Positions 45,017-55,900 are shown, counted from the first letter of the stretch. The stretch is DNA of 64,000 bases from Bacteroidota bacterium (GCA_013298715.1 JAAFIQ010000003.1:1-64000), one strand, 5' to 3'. The notes: generated by a model from the letters alone, not told the origin. Made by a program: numbers and translations.

Positions 45017-46072
45017 AGAAATATGATACAACGTTTCGTCGTCAATAACAAATAACTTATCATTTATTATTTCTAAATCTTTAATTGAAATGCAATTCAC
45101 ACTCGTTTTTTGTATCCAATCTATACCGTTACTACTTAAAAAATAAACCTCATTACCTGTGGCTGCATACAAAACATTTTTGTACATACAAATGTCAGTT
45201 ATCAAAGCTGGTGCATTAATTCCAACAGGCAACCATTGTGAATTGTTTGCATCATACGTTACAACACCTTCAAATTTAGTACGGTATATTTTACCATAAG
45301 CATACAAAGTATTATTAAAATTTTTTAAACCTAAATAAGAGCCACCGGCGCCTGGTCCATTATTTAAAACCCCCCAGCTATTTGAGTTAGGCGTTAATAC
45401 ATATGAATTTGTACTTGTCATATACCACTTATTATTTAAAACTTCTAAACTACTTAAAATAAAACTACCGCTTGTTGGTGGAGCCGGACTAACAGAAAAA
45501 TTGGGTGTAAATTTCATAAACGAATACGATTGAAAAAATGTATTCTCAGTAACTCTCCCACCAAAATAAACTACTCCATTATATTCTTTAAACGAATTGA
45601 TAGTTCCGCTTAAGTTAAATGTAAGTGTTTGCACATTTGGTGAATTCCGCTTCAAAATAAGCGGGTAGTTCTGGGAGTTATAAATTATTTCCCCACAAAA
45701 ATAATCATCGCCATTGGCAGAATGGTAATAACTTATAATATTTGTTCCGAACGAAAAGTTGCTGAACGAACTAAATGTAGAATTTAACGTATTGTATTTT
45801 ATAATCCCTCTTGAGATCACATTTCCAGAGCCAAAAAAGTCACCCGTAATTATAAGATTATTTTTGTCAATACTATCCACAAACAATTTGTTAAGTTGCC
45901 CCGAAGTCATTATCACGGTTTTAGCTCTTAAAAGTGTAGGATCATATCCTGGAACAAAACTTTCGCGTTTTGTTAGTGGCAATGGCTCTTTTGCTGATAC
46001 TGCTTTTTTGCAAGAATTAAAAACTATTAATAATAAAACTAGTGAAATAAAATAAGCGAATTTCGTTTTCAT
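45011..46072 (-). CDS. Propeller-like lipoprotein
   Basis: 353 residues. The lipobox is LLLIVFNSC with Cys21 after a hydrophobic signal, so it is an outer-membrane lipoprotein. The mature part has about six repeats with a hydrophobic strand then YxGxV/YANNxGW-like turns (YNGVVYFGGRVTEN, FNNTLYAYGKIYR, YKNVLYAATGNEVYF), which suggests a beta-propeller of Kelch/galactose-oxidase type. Function is unknown. Confidence 0.7.
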   Translation of the reverse strand: MKTKFAYFISLVLLLIVFNSCKKAVSAKEPLPLTKRESFVPGYDPTLLRAKTVIMTSGQLNKLFVDSIDKNNLIITGDFFGSGNVISRGIIKYNTLNSTFSSFSNFSFGTNIISYYHSANGDDYFCGEIIYNSQNYPLILKRNSPNVQTLTFNLSGTINSFKEYNGVVYFGGRVTENTFFQSYSFMKFTPNFSVSPAPPTSGSFILSSLEVLNNKWYMTSTNSYVLTPNSNSWGVLNNGPGAGGSYLGLKNFNNTLYAYGKIYRTKFEGVVTYDANNSQWLPVGINAPALITDICMYKNVLYAATGNEVYFLSSNGIDWIQKTSVNCISIKDLEIINDKLFVIDDETLYHISS

Positions 46073-46106
46073 TTTTAATTCTTAAATTCATGCTAAGATA
46101 ACAAAA

Positions 46107-47123
46107 ATGAATCAAAGAAGAAATTTTATAAAATCAACGGCAGCAGCGGTTTTATTACCTCAATTTTTATTTTCAAATAACGAAATTAATTTTCAAAATC
46201 AGTTATCAATAATAAAACCACCTGCACTAAAAATAGGTGATACCGTGGCACTTTGCTGCCCAGCCGGCGCTGTGTGGGACGATAGCTCTGTTACAAATTT
46301 TATTTCTATTCTAAAAAATATGGGCTTTAATGTTGAAGCTCAAAAAAGTTTAACAGCCAAGCACGGTTATTTTGCAGGTACTGATATTGAACGCGCCAAC
46401 GAAATAAATTCCTTATTCGGAAACCCAAAAATTAAAGCCATTTTTAGCATGAAGGGAGGCTGGGGCTGCGCACGTATTTTAGATAAATTAAATTATGAGC
46501 TTATTAAAAAAAATCCAAAAATTATTTTAGGCTTTAGCGATGTTACCTCTTTGCTAAATGCAATCACTTGTAAAACTGGTTTACTTACTTTCCACGGCCC
46601 TAGCGGCAATTCAAGTTGGGGCGATTTTACAAAAAAAAGTTTTGTAGATGTATGCATGCTAAAACAAACACCCAATTTTATAACTGACGAAAAAGAAATT
46701 ACAGTTTACAGTCACGGTAAATGCACAGGTGAGTTAATTGGAGGCAACCTCACTGTATTATGCGGTATTGCAGGCAGTACTTATTTGCCTTCATTTAAAA
46801 ATAAAATTTTATTTATTGAAGAAACCAAAGAAGAACCATACAGCATTGATAGAATGCTTACACAATTAAAATTAAATGGAACCTTAAATTCAATAAATGC
46901 ATTAGTATTTGGTAAGTGTAATAAATGTTTAGCCGAAGAACCCGAAAAATCATTCACTTTAGAACAAGTATTCGAACAACATTTTAAATCACTTTCAATC
47001 CCTGTAATTTCGGGACTCAGTGTTGGGCATATTGAAAATAAATTAACCTTACCAATTGGAAGCAAAGTTGAGTTAGATACAAAAAAAATGCTCTTTAAAA
47101 TGAACGAATCTGCTGTTAGTTAA
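46107..47123 (+). CDS. Secreted S66-family LD-carboxypeptidase-like protein
   Basis: 338 residues. It starts NQRRNFIKSTAAAVLLPQFLF, a Tat-like twin-arginine signal with a hydrophobic core. The catalytic Ser is in LGFSDVTSLLNA, the Glu in IEETKEEPY and the His in SVGHIENKL, the usual S66 order. Family members remove the terminal D-alanine from peptidoglycan tetrapeptides or process microcin peptides; most Gram-negative ones are cytosolic, so the export signal here is notable. It stands alone, followed by the repeat-rich gap. Confidence 0.88.
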   Translation: MNQRRNFIKSTAAAVLLPQFLFSNNEINFQNQLSIIKPPALKIGDTVALCCPAGAVWDDSSVTNFISILKNMGFNVEAQKSLTAKHGYFAGTDIERANEINSLFGNPKIKAIFSMKGGWGCARILDKLNYELIKKNPKIILGFSDVTSLLNAITCKTGLLTFHGPSGNSSWGDFTKKSFVDVCMLKQTPNFITDEKEITVYSHGKCTGELIGGNLTVLCGIAGSTYLPSFKNKILFIEETKEEPYSIDRMLTQLKLNGTLNSINALVFGKCNKCLAEEPEKSFTLEQVFEQHFKSLSIPVISGLSVGHIENKLTLPIGSKVELDTKKMLFKMNESAVS

Positions 47124-47188
47124 AGTCTGCCTAAAAACTTAAAAAGCTAGCACTAGTGAGGCTTAGACTTAAAATAATAAAAATTTTC

Positions 47189-47414
47189 CGCTTTTTATTT
47201 TACCTTCGGAAATTTTCTAGACAAAATAAAAGTTACGTCGATTGCTTGTGCACATGCTGGCTAAATTATCCACAGGATAATTTCCCTAAGAAAAATTAAG
47301 CGTGGGTAGGCGTTTGCGGCGACTTGATTTTCCTACCTACTACAGGTAGGTTTGCAACTTTTTTTATTCAAGAAAAAAAGTTAAAAGAAAAAGGATTCTT
47401 GAGTTTATGAGCAG
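47189..47414 (-). repeat. Dispersed intergenic repeat, copy B (inverted relative to copy A)
   Basis: The reverse complement of 47414-47189 matches 18241-18450 block by block, starting with ctgctcataaactcaa and ending at the aaaataaaa...cg region. This copy carries an extra 19-bp palindrome (cctacctactacaggtagg, 47332-47350) inside. It lies between the S66 gene and the MITE-like element. Confidence 0.85.
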
Positions 47415-47423
47415 TTTCTAAGT

Positions 47424-47704
47424 AGGGTTCACTCAAAAACGCAAATATGCCAACTGATAAGAGATGTAAGGGTTAAATCCATTTTTATGTGCAAAGTTTT
47501 TTGAACTATTTTGAGAAAATCCTTACAGAGAAAAATAGATTTTTATTTGCGTTTTTGGCTTGATAAAAATTAACTGACTCGTCGTTAGCCCTGCTTGCCG
47601 CAGGCAGGTCAGCTCGAAGTATTTCCATACATCTTCACTTCACAGCCCGTGCCCGCCGTAGGCAGGTCGATTCAGTTAATTTTTATACATTTTGAGTGAA
47701 CCCT
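47424..47704. mobile_element. 281-bp MITE-like element with nested inverted repeats
   Basis: Perfect 15-bp terminal inverted repeats (agggttcactcaaaa, 47424-47438, and ttttgagtgaaccct, 47690-47704) are flanked by aagt on both sides (47420-47423 and 47705-47708), a likely 4-bp target duplication. Inside are two further perfect hairpin pairs: aaaaacgcaaat (47435) with atttgcgttttt (47545), and aaaaattaactga (47565) with tcagttaattttt (47672). The two enclose arms, so the single strand can fold into a three-way junction. The second arm carries two small palindromes (47590-47608 and 47650-47670, ccgcaggcagg type). No ORF fits. No transposase is in the window. Confidence 0.75.
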
Positions 47705-47718
47705 AAGTAGTTTTTAAA

Positions 47719-48369
47719 CTAATCCTTCCACAAAAAAGGGAAAAGAATAAAAGCCAAGGCCAATGTTATTATGTTTAATGCAATGAGAATAAAAATAAAA
47801 TTATAGTTCACCCCTGCCCATTCTATGCCATCTACAGCTTGTTTGCTTAATTTTATAACCACTAATATTAATGGCAGCACAACCGGAAAACTTAAAATAC
47901 TCATCATTGCAAAACCACTATTAGCTTTACTTGCAATGGCGCTCATTAAACTTAAAATACCAGCAAGGCCTGTGCTGGCAAGCGCAACAACAATTACAAA
48001 TAAACCTAAATTATCAACTTCGTTGGCAATAAAAAACGAATAGCATAAAAATGTTATAAAAGAAAGTACCAACATAAAAAGCATGTTGTAAAATATTTTT
48101 GCTGCAATAAATTGTTGAGGTTTATAAACCAAATAATTAAAAAGTGCTGTGCCACCCGTTTCTTTTAAAAAACTTTTACTGCTTAAATTTATGGATGTAA
48201 ACAATGTTATAATCCAAAACAAGGCGTTCCACGTGGGTTTATCTAGCTTACCTCTAAAGCACAAGGCGCTTACAAAAACAGTTCCAATTATATAAACAAG
48301 CACCCCACCCAGAGCAGTTTTTTGTCTGAACTCTAAAAGGAATTCTCGTTTTATAATTTCTTTAAACAT
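47719..48369 (-). CDS. ccmB: Heme exporter permease CcmB-like
   Basis: 216 residues with six membrane segments (GVLVYIIGTVFVSAL, MLFMLVLSFITFLCYSFF, GLFVIVVALASTGLAGILSLM, FPVVLPLILVVIKL, YNFIFILIALNIITLALAFILF). IKREFLLEFRQKTALGG at the start is the usual CcmB/ABC2 N-terminus. In cytochrome c maturation, CcmB works with the CcmA ATPase. A CcmA-sized ATPase is found at 10968-11606, but no other ccm gene is seen here. The gene ends 14 bp beyond the MITE-like element. Confidence 0.85.
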   Translation of the reverse strand: MFKEIIKREFLLEFRQKTALGGVLVYIIGTVFVSALCFRGKLDKPTWNALFWIITLFTSINLSSKSFLKETGGTALFNYLVYKPQQFIAAKIFYNMLFMLVLSFITFLCYSFFIANEVDNLGLFVIVVALASTGLAGILSLMSAIASKANSGFAMMSILSFPVVLPLILVVIKLSKQAVDGIEWAGVNYNFIFILIALNIITLALAFILFPFLWKD

Positions 48370-48409
48370 TTCGTTAGTTTATTTCAAAATTATTTGGCAC
48401 TCAGTTAAA

Positions 48410-51400
48410 TTAAAAACTTCTGTTTATGCCAAAAATCCATCTAAATTGAAAATAATCTTTTTCAGCAAATGGTAAACGATTAATAAAAAACGGACAATCG
48501 AAACGAATGGTTAGAGGTTTTATTCCGCTGAGTGGGCCGTATCGCATCACGTTAAGTGTTATTCCAGCTCCGGCATCTAACATTACATCGCACATTACCG
48601 TTGCTTTGCCAGGTGCATTGGTATTAATAATTCCGGCATCGGCAAATAAATAAGGTTGTAATTTAATATGGTTTTTTAAGAATTTAGGATTAACTTTTTT
48701 GAAGAATTCTCCAAATTCAATTTCCGTGTTAAAGGCTGCGCCGGTTGTTCCTTTATAATTAAAATTATAAGATCCATCTGGATTTAAACTGGCGAGCAAA
48801 TATCCGCTGTAGCCTCTTAAGCCTAAGCCACCACCAGCAGTAAAATGATTTGTTGTTGTTCCAAAGCCTCCCCAAACTGCAGGAATAATCCCCATAGAAC
48901 GGGTGTATTTATTATCCATTAATTCTTCGTTATTAGCACCGGCAACAAATAACATACTTTCGCTTGGTAGTCTTTTACCAAACCCTAATTGACCAAACAC
49001 ACGGGTATTAATATTTATTTTCCCTAAATCATTTTTATTTACAGTAGTAATTGTGGCTGCACTAAAATCATAATCGTTTGTAAACGCATTTGAACGGAGG
49101 TTAATTAAGATATTTCCAACTCCTCTTTTGTACCTGTAGTTATGCTCTAATCCCACATGCAACGCACTATTTAATTTTTGAATTTCCCATTCGTTGTTGT
49201 TTAGCAAATAAGCAGTGTTATTTGGTAAATCGCGTAACATGCCTTTTAAATGGGTGTAGTAGCGTGTTTTATCGTTATTGCTTTTTTTCTCAAAACCTAA
49301 TGTTAAGCCTCTTAAACCATCTAAACTTTTTACTTGTAAATACATGTTAGATTTTTTCACAAAACGATTGAGGTTGGTTTTGTAATCGAGAAGAAAATTT
49401 ATTAAATCATAACCATTAATTTTTGGCATATAAGCAGCATAACGTTGCTTTAAATCGTCATTACCCGCAGTATCTATATACGATTGACCAAGTCCTGTAT
49501 TAAACCAAACGCCTAATTCAAAAACATGCTTTGTGTTTAAATAATCGCCACTGAGCATTGCACCAAATTTCACACCATCGTATCCATTGTACCATAAGCT
49601 AGGACGCACGCGCATATCGTATTGTTTCCAATTGGGCGGATTATAAATTTTTGAATCGAAGTGTAGATTGATTTTTCCTTTTTTAATGTTATTCGTCATA
49701 TCAACATCCGCAAGTCTTCTTGAAGGGTCAATTATTACATTTTTAATTTTATTATTAATAGTAATTGTTGCGGTATAACTCGGTTTTAATTTTGGTCCCC
49801 AACCAATCCAGCGTGGCAACACATTTGCCCTTGTTGGCTTTTCAAACCAGGTGTTAGGAATATGATAATGATGTGCACTATCGTTCTCATCAATTGCCAC
49901 AAAATCTAATGGCATTTGCATTGAGCCTTTGCGCTTAAATTTTATGGTATAGGTATTGTCGTTTACTTTTTTGATTTTTCCAATTTTATAATCTATTGTT
50001 TTTGATGTTTCTAGCCATTGATCAAAAAACCAATTCAAGTCTACACCTGTGTAGCCAATAATTGAGTTTCTAAAATCTTCAGGGTAGGGGTGGCAAAATT
50101 TCCATTGATTAAAATAGTGCTGCATGGCTTTATCAAATAGTGCTCTGCCTAGTACATATTCCATGTTTTTAAGCATGGTTGCCGTTTTGGTATACACCTG
50201 TCCGTAACCTCCGCCATGCCTTATGCCGCCATTGTAATCGTCGCTATGGGTATTTAGAGTAGCTTCTTCGCCACGCATAACAGTGTTTACATAGTAGCTA
50301 TTATAAATTTCGTTATCAATTACTTTTTTGGGTTCGGTAAAGCGTGCAGCATATTTATTTTTTGGTTGAGGTTCTAATTCAATTGGTCCATCAATAAATT
50401 GGTAGGTATCTGCTGTGTAAAATTGCGTAAACCCTTCATCTAAAAATGCACGGTAGTTTTCATTACTACCAAGCATTCCCATAAACCAATTGTGCGTCAT
50501 TTCATGAATAAATAAGGTTCTATAACCTGGGTCAGTTCCTCCATCTAAGGTTAGCATGGGATACTCCATGCCATCTTGTGCATCGGCACAAATCATTTTA
50601 GGATAATGGTAAGTACCAATATTATAGGAATTTACATCAATTACTTTAGCAATGTAGCTGGCTGCATTTTGCCAACCAATAGCGTGTGGCTCTTGCACCA
50701 AAGCAATACAACGTACGTTATTAAAAGTAGTTTCCCCAATTCTATAATTTGGGTCGCAGGTATAGGCTACATCATGAACGTTTATAGCACTAAACTTCCA
50801 AGTCTTTTTTGTGCCATCAGGTTTAATAACTTGGCTTGGAGGTTGGTTGTAGGGCTTGGTTATAAAATTTGAGATGTCTAATTTTTTTCTTAATTCTTCA
50901 GGTAAGGTTTCATTTTCGTTGGTCATAACTCCCGTGCCATCCAATATGTATTGATTTGGTAAAGTTAACTCAACGTGAAAAGAACCGAAATCGCCATAAA
51001 ATTCATGATCCATGTGTTGATCTGTATTCCAAACAAATTTTTGATCAATAACTGTTATACGTGGGTACCAATGCACAATATCGTAATGCTTGCTTCCAAA
51101 AGAATTAAATAATTTCATTCGGTTGCGAATAGCTTCTTTATCAAAATATGTTTTAAAGTTAATGTTGAATGTTGCTGATTCGCCCGATTTTAGAGGTTTT
51201 GGTAAGTATACCTTTAAAATTGTATTATCTAATTCTGTTTTTACTTCTTTACCATCTACTAAAATTTTATTTACTTCTGTTCCCTTTCCTTCTTTGCGGT
51301 ATTTTCCAAATTTTAAATCGTAATTGTTGTTTTTATATAAATCTTCGGCATAGGAGCCCTTAGTTTGAGCATTATTGTACAAATGAAAATAAACAAAGCC

Positions 51401-51640
51401 TAAATCGTAGGGAGAATTATTCCAATAAGTAAGTTCTTCTGTACCAGTAATGATATCAGTTGTATCATCCAAATTTGCTTTAATGTTATAGTGAACATCC
51501 TGTTGCCAGTAGCCTTCTACAGGTTTTCTGTTTTTCCAATACAAGGGGTTTGTAGTACTTCTGTAATCAATGTATTCGTTTTGTGCAATTGCATTAAAAC
51601 AAATAATTAATAAAAATGAAAGTAATAAGTTTTTTAGCAT
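48410..51640 (-). CDS. M1-family aminopeptidase fused to a probable Omp85-like beta-barrel
   Basis: 1076 residues. A signal peptide (1-20) is followed by an M1 metallopeptidase region (about 25-620): His379, Glu380 and His383 in HEMTHNWF, and Glu402 in LDEGFTQFY. The usual GxMEN substrate motif is seen as DGMEYPML. From about 660 to the end the sequence is beta-rich and outer-membrane-like, with a GLRGYSGY motif near 941 as in Omp85 C-terminal barrels and a terminal aromatic Phe (FGINRSF). So the peptidase domain is probably carried to the outer membrane by its own barrel. The gene stands alone between CcmB and a zinc-ribbon protein. Confidence 0.85.
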   Translation of the reverse strand: MLKNLLLSFLLIICFNAIAQNEYIDYRSTTNPLYWKNRKPVEGYWQQDVHYNIKANLDDTTDIITGTEELTYWNNSPYDLGFVYFHLYNNAQTKGSYAEDLYKNNNYDLKFGKYRKEGKGTEVNKILVDGKEVKTELDNTILKVYLPKPLKSGESATFNINFKTYFDKEAIRNRMKLFNSFGSKHYDIVHWYPRITVIDQKFVWNTDQHMDHEFYGDFGSFHVELTLPNQYILDGTGVMTNENETLPEELRKKLDISNFITKPYNQPPSQVIKPDGTKKTWKFSAINVHDVAYTCDPNYRIGETTFNNVRCIALVQEPHAIGWQNAASYIAKVIDVNSYNIGTYHYPKMICADAQDGMEYPMLTLDGGTDPGYRTLFIHEMTHNWFMGMLGSNENYRAFLDEGFTQFYTADTYQFIDGPIELEPQPKNKYAARFTEPKKVIDNEIYNSYYVNTVMRGEEATLNTHSDDYNGGIRHGGGYGQVYTKTATMLKNMEYVLGRALFDKAMQHYFNQWKFCHPYPEDFRNSIIGYTGVDLNWFFDQWLETSKTIDYKIGKIKKVNDNTYTIKFKRKGSMQMPLDFVAIDENDSAHHYHIPNTWFEKPTRANVLPRWIGWGPKLKPSYTATITINNKIKNVIIDPSRRLADVDMTNNIKKGKINLHFDSKIYNPPNWKQYDMRVRPSLWYNGYDGVKFGAMLSGDYLNTKHVFELGVWFNTGLGQSYIDTAGNDDLKQRYAAYMPKINGYDLINFLLDYKTNLNRFVKKSNMYLQVKSLDGLRGLTLGFEKKSNNDKTRYYTHLKGMLRDLPNNTAYLLNNNEWEIQKLNSALHVGLEHNYRYKRGVGNILINLRSNAFTNDYDFSAATITTVNKNDLGKININTRVFGQLGFGKRLPSESMLFVAGANNEELMDNKYTRSMGIIPAVWGGFGTTTNHFTAGGGLGLRGYSGYLLASLNPDGSYNFNYKGTTGAAFNTEIEFGEFFKKVNPKFLKNHIKLQPYLFADAGIINTNAPGKATVMCDVMLDAGAGITLNVMRYGPLSGIKPLTIRFDCPFFINRLPFAEKDYFQFRWIFGINRSF

Positions 51641-51730
51641 AGCATTATTTCAGAAATTAAATATACAAAAAGCATAGAATCATAGCCGATTTCAGAGGTT
51701 GGTTGTGGTTATAAATAAACACGGGGATAG

Positions 51731-52846
51731 TTAATGTTTAAAATGCTTAAACAAAGCTATTCCTCCAATTATAATTGCCAAAATCATAAGTACAAACAAA
51801 ATAATTTTAATGGCACTATACGGTCTTTCTCCTTGCACTTCACCAGTTCTGGCGTTTACTGTAAATCTAAAAACTTTATCGTTGTACTTGTAAGCGCTAA
51901 TCCAAAGTGGCAATAAAATGTGTTTAAACGTAATATCATTATAATCTGTATTTAAACTGGTAATTTGCTGCGTATCGCCTCCAATATCAGAATGAACGCT
52001 AGATCGAATGACAGACTCCATTCTTTTTTTTGCCATTTCGAATCCACTTTTTATTTCTATTTGATAGGTTTCAGTTAAAAAACCTGCTAAAAATTTATCA
52101 TCGTATTTAATCAACTCTTGCACATCCCAAGGTTCCAATTCTTGAACTAATTTTTCTGGTAATGATTTTGATGCACAAACCAGAATATCATCAAAGCTAT
52201 TATTAACATGGCCACTTGCTGGCGACCATCGTGTATGCTTTACACTGCGTGTTTGGGTATTTCCATTAGCATCCGTATACGTTTGTGTGGTGTAATAATA
52301 ATCGCCACGTAATCCAGAATAATCGGTAGCAGTTTCTGTGTCGTACGTCCAGTAAGGCATGTAAATACCTTTTAATTTTTCTGCACTTTGTTCAGCGTAT
52401 TGTTTTAATTTATTTGGAGCAAACCATAAGCTGGCAACCCATTTAATAAATTCATCGCGCGATTTGTTTCTATCAATCTTAAAAGGTAATAAGTAACTTG
52501 GCTTGATTATACTGCATGGTGAGGCATTTTTTACTACTAATGGTGTATCGCAATAAGGGCATCCGCAGCTACTAACATTTGGCGGCAGCGTAGTATTGGC
52601 ACCACAGTTACTACATTTTACTGTGCTTACCGTTTGTTGCTCTGCTTTATTTTCGTTTTCAGATAAAAAAGTATTGTAATCATTTTCTACAATTTCTGTT
52701 TTTTCTACCGTAATTTCATTCACGGCTTGGCAATACTCACAGGCCAAGCTTTGAGCGCCAGGAGAATACTTAAGATTTGCGCCACAATCTTTACACTTTA
52801 TTGTATTTGCAACTTCTGCATTTGTTTCAAAATTATCTTGGCTCAT
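51731..52846 (-). CDS. Zinc-ribbon membrane protein, unknown function
   Basis: 371 residues. Two zinc ribbons are at the N-terminus: CKDCGANLKYSPGAQSLACEYC (residues about 18-40) and CSNCGANTTLPPNVSSCGCPYC (about 77-99). A linker with acidic residues separates them. A central domain (about 110-335) has WYTYDTETATDYSG-like beta-strands, and a single C-terminal membrane segment (IKIILFVLMILAIIIGGIAL) anchors it, with the bulk probably in the cytoplasm. Such proteins are widespread as 'zinc ribbon domain-containing' proteins but their function is unknown. It is transcribed divergently from the TraB/GumN gene. Confidence 0.8.
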   Translation of the reverse strand: MSQDNFETNAEVANTIKCKDCGANLKYSPGAQSLACEYCQAVNEITVEKTEIVENDYNTFLSENENKAEQQTVSTVKCSNCGANTTLPPNVSSCGCPYCDTPLVVKNASPCSIIKPSYLLPFKIDRNKSRDEFIKWVASLWFAPNKLKQYAEQSAEKLKGIYMPYWTYDTETATDYSGLRGDYYYTTQTYTDANGNTQTRSVKHTRWSPASGHVNNSFDDILVCASKSLPEKLVQELEPWDVQELIKYDDKFLAGFLTETYQIEIKSGFEMAKKRMESVIRSSVHSDIGGDTQQITSLNTDYNDITFKHILLPLWISAYKYNDKVFRFTVNARTGEVQGERPYSAIKIILFVLMILAIIIGGIALFKHFKH

Positions 52847-52938
52847 AACAAAATTTCAACTTTAAATATAGTTAAATTTCGTATTAATTTCTTTTGTAAC
52901 CAAAATTTAATAGTTAAGTTTATAGTATAAATTAATGT

Positions 52939-55900
52939 ATGAAGAAAATCGTTGCTCTCCTCCTTGTTATTCCTTTTATAGCCTTATCACAAAACAATAA
53001 AAAGTACCCAACCTTGCTGTGGAAAATTTCTGGAGGCGGACTTAGTAAACCCAGTTACTTGTATGGAACAATGCATGTGAGTAATAAAGTGGCGTACCAT
53101 TTATCTGATCAATTTTTTGATGCGCTTAAAAGTGTGGATGTTGTTGGCTTAGAAACTAATCCTGGCGAATGGCTTCAAAATATGGAATTAACGGGCGAAT
53201 TATCACAATTAAATCAATTCTCAAATCCATATAATTACGGAAAAGACTTTTATAGAAATTCGTTTTCAGTAACTAAAATTGATAAAAAAATGTTGCAAGG
53301 CATTTTAAGTTACGACCCTGATATCATTAACGGTTTGCTATACCGCCACAACCGAAGCAGAGAGAATTTTGAAGAAAACACCTATATAGATTTGTTTATT
53401 TTTCAGGCGGCATCAAAACTTAATAAAAAGGTTATTAGTTTAGAAGATTTCGTTCAATCAGAAATTTATGCACGTTTATCATCCTTGCCAGACAAAGAGA
53501 CCAGCGATAGTGCTGAATTTCAAAATAACTATAAAGATTTTTACATTAATTCTCAAAAAATTGAAGACTCTTATCGTAATGGTGATTTAGATCAGTTAGA
53601 TAGTATAAGTAAACTAACAAGTACTAAAAATACCCAACGTTTCTTAATTAATGAAAGAAACTTTGCTTTTGTAAGAACTATAGATTCTGTGTTAAAAACC
53701 AAAACATTATTTAGTGGTGTTGGCGCTGCACATTTGCCAGGCGAAATGGGTGTTATTGAATTGCTAAGAAAGAAAGGGTATAAAGTTGAGCCTGTTATAC
53801 CTAAGTTGAGTAAAAAAGCAGATGTAGCAAAGGATGAATTGGATGCAATGGTAAAACCAGTTTCGTTTCAAAAACAGTATCCAATTGACTCAACTTACAC
53901 CGTAATGCTTCCGGGCAAGTTATCTCAAATAGTAAATTTAGAAAACGTAAGTTATAATTTGTACGCAGATATGGTAAATGGCTCGTTTTACACAATAGTG
54001 CGTGTAAAAACACATGGACCTTTGGCACACGCAACACCACAACTTTTAAAAGAACGTGTAGATAGTTTATTATTTGAATATGTTCCAGGAAAAATTTTAA
54101 GTAAAAAGGAAATAACCTCCAATAATGGAATGATAGGTTACGATATTTTAAACAAAACACGACGTGGCGACGAACAACATTACCAAATCTTTTTTGGGGA
54201 TATGGATTTGTATTTATTTAAACTTGGTGGAAAAAATAATTATGCCTCTGGTAACGAAGCAAAGCAATTTTTTTCGTCAATAAACTTTATTAACAAATCA
54301 GAAAATTTGGTTTTATTTAGCCCTAAAACAAAAGGCTTTAGTGTAAAAATTCCTAGTAATTACGAGTACGTAAAAAATGATGGATCTTCGTATTCGGGCT
54401 TGGTAGAGGATTTAGTAGCTTATAGTAAAACATCTAAAAAATATTATGGTATTAAACAGGCAGTTTATAACGATTTTAATTATTTAGAAGAAGATACCTT
54501 TGAACTAAATTTATTAGCGAAAAATACACTTAAAAATTTTGAATTTAAAAACAATATAAAGTACGAGCTTCAAAAAATAAATAATCTGCCTAGCATTAAA
54601 TTTTCTGGCACAAATACTAAAAACGATAATTTTGTTGGAACTATTGTTATTAAAGGGATACATTATTATTTACAGTACTTAATCTCACCTAATCAAATTA
54701 ACCACCAGGATGAGTTCTTTACTTCTTTTAAAATAACCAATTACGAGCACATTAATCCTATAAAAGAAATTACAGATGAGGATGCATATTTTAAAGTTAA
54801 AGATGAGGTAAGCGAAAGCACTTTAAGTAAGTTTAATGAAAATTATGTAAAACAATACAAGGCTATTAAAACCGCTAAAAAAATTGATAATTACGAATAC
54901 GATTACAAGAGTGCTAATAAGACATATTATTCACCATCAAGTAACGAGTATGTAAATATATTTTTTGAAAAGTATAACGACTACGATTTTAAAACCACAA
55001 AAGATTTTGAGGAAAGCTTTATTCGAAATGTGAAAAATGCAGGATTGCTTGCCGCAAAGGTAAAAACTTCCGGGGCTGCAAATAGTTTAACTTGCACCAT
55101 TACTGCCAAAGACACAGCCACATCAAAAGCATTAGACTTAAAAATATTTGTAAAGAATGGCTGTCTTTACGAGATATCAGCCCCATATGATACAACCCTA
55201 GGATACAGCGGCTGGACAAAATCTTTTATGGAATCTTTTACTCCAAAAGATACAGTTATTGGGAAAAATATTTTTGAAAATAAATTTAAAAACTTACTCA
55301 TTGATGTTACAAGCACAGATACTACCGTTAAGAAACGTGCCAATAGTTCCTTATTAAATTCTTTAACCTTTAAAAAGGAATACAATAATGATTTTGTGGA
55401 CTTTATTAAATCAAATAAATTAAGTTTGGTATCAGAAGAAGCACGCGCACAACTATTTGTAAATGGTGGTACTACAAATAATGAAGCAATTATAGAACCT
55501 TATAAAAACATCTACAAGCAATACACAGATAGTTTTTATTTGCAATTGTGCGTGCTTAAAGGATTAGGATATTTAAAAACACCAAAATCATACAATGCTT
55601 TTTTAGGGTTGGTTACTTCAGAGGCACCTTTGGTAGGAGAAGCGGGAATTGTAAATGATGTTTTTTCAGTATTAAATGATAGTTTAGAACTCTGTAAGAA
55701 TTTTTTCCCGAGTATGTATAGCCTTACAAAATTTGATGAATATAAAAATGCAACTTACACCTTATTAGCAAACTTAACTAAGAAAAAAATTATTACCACA
55801 ACAAATTATCTTACGCAAAAAGAAAACATTTTAGCGGATGCTAACCTGGCTCTTAAACGTTACAATTCATCTAACAAAAGCACAAGCAATAAAGAGTATG

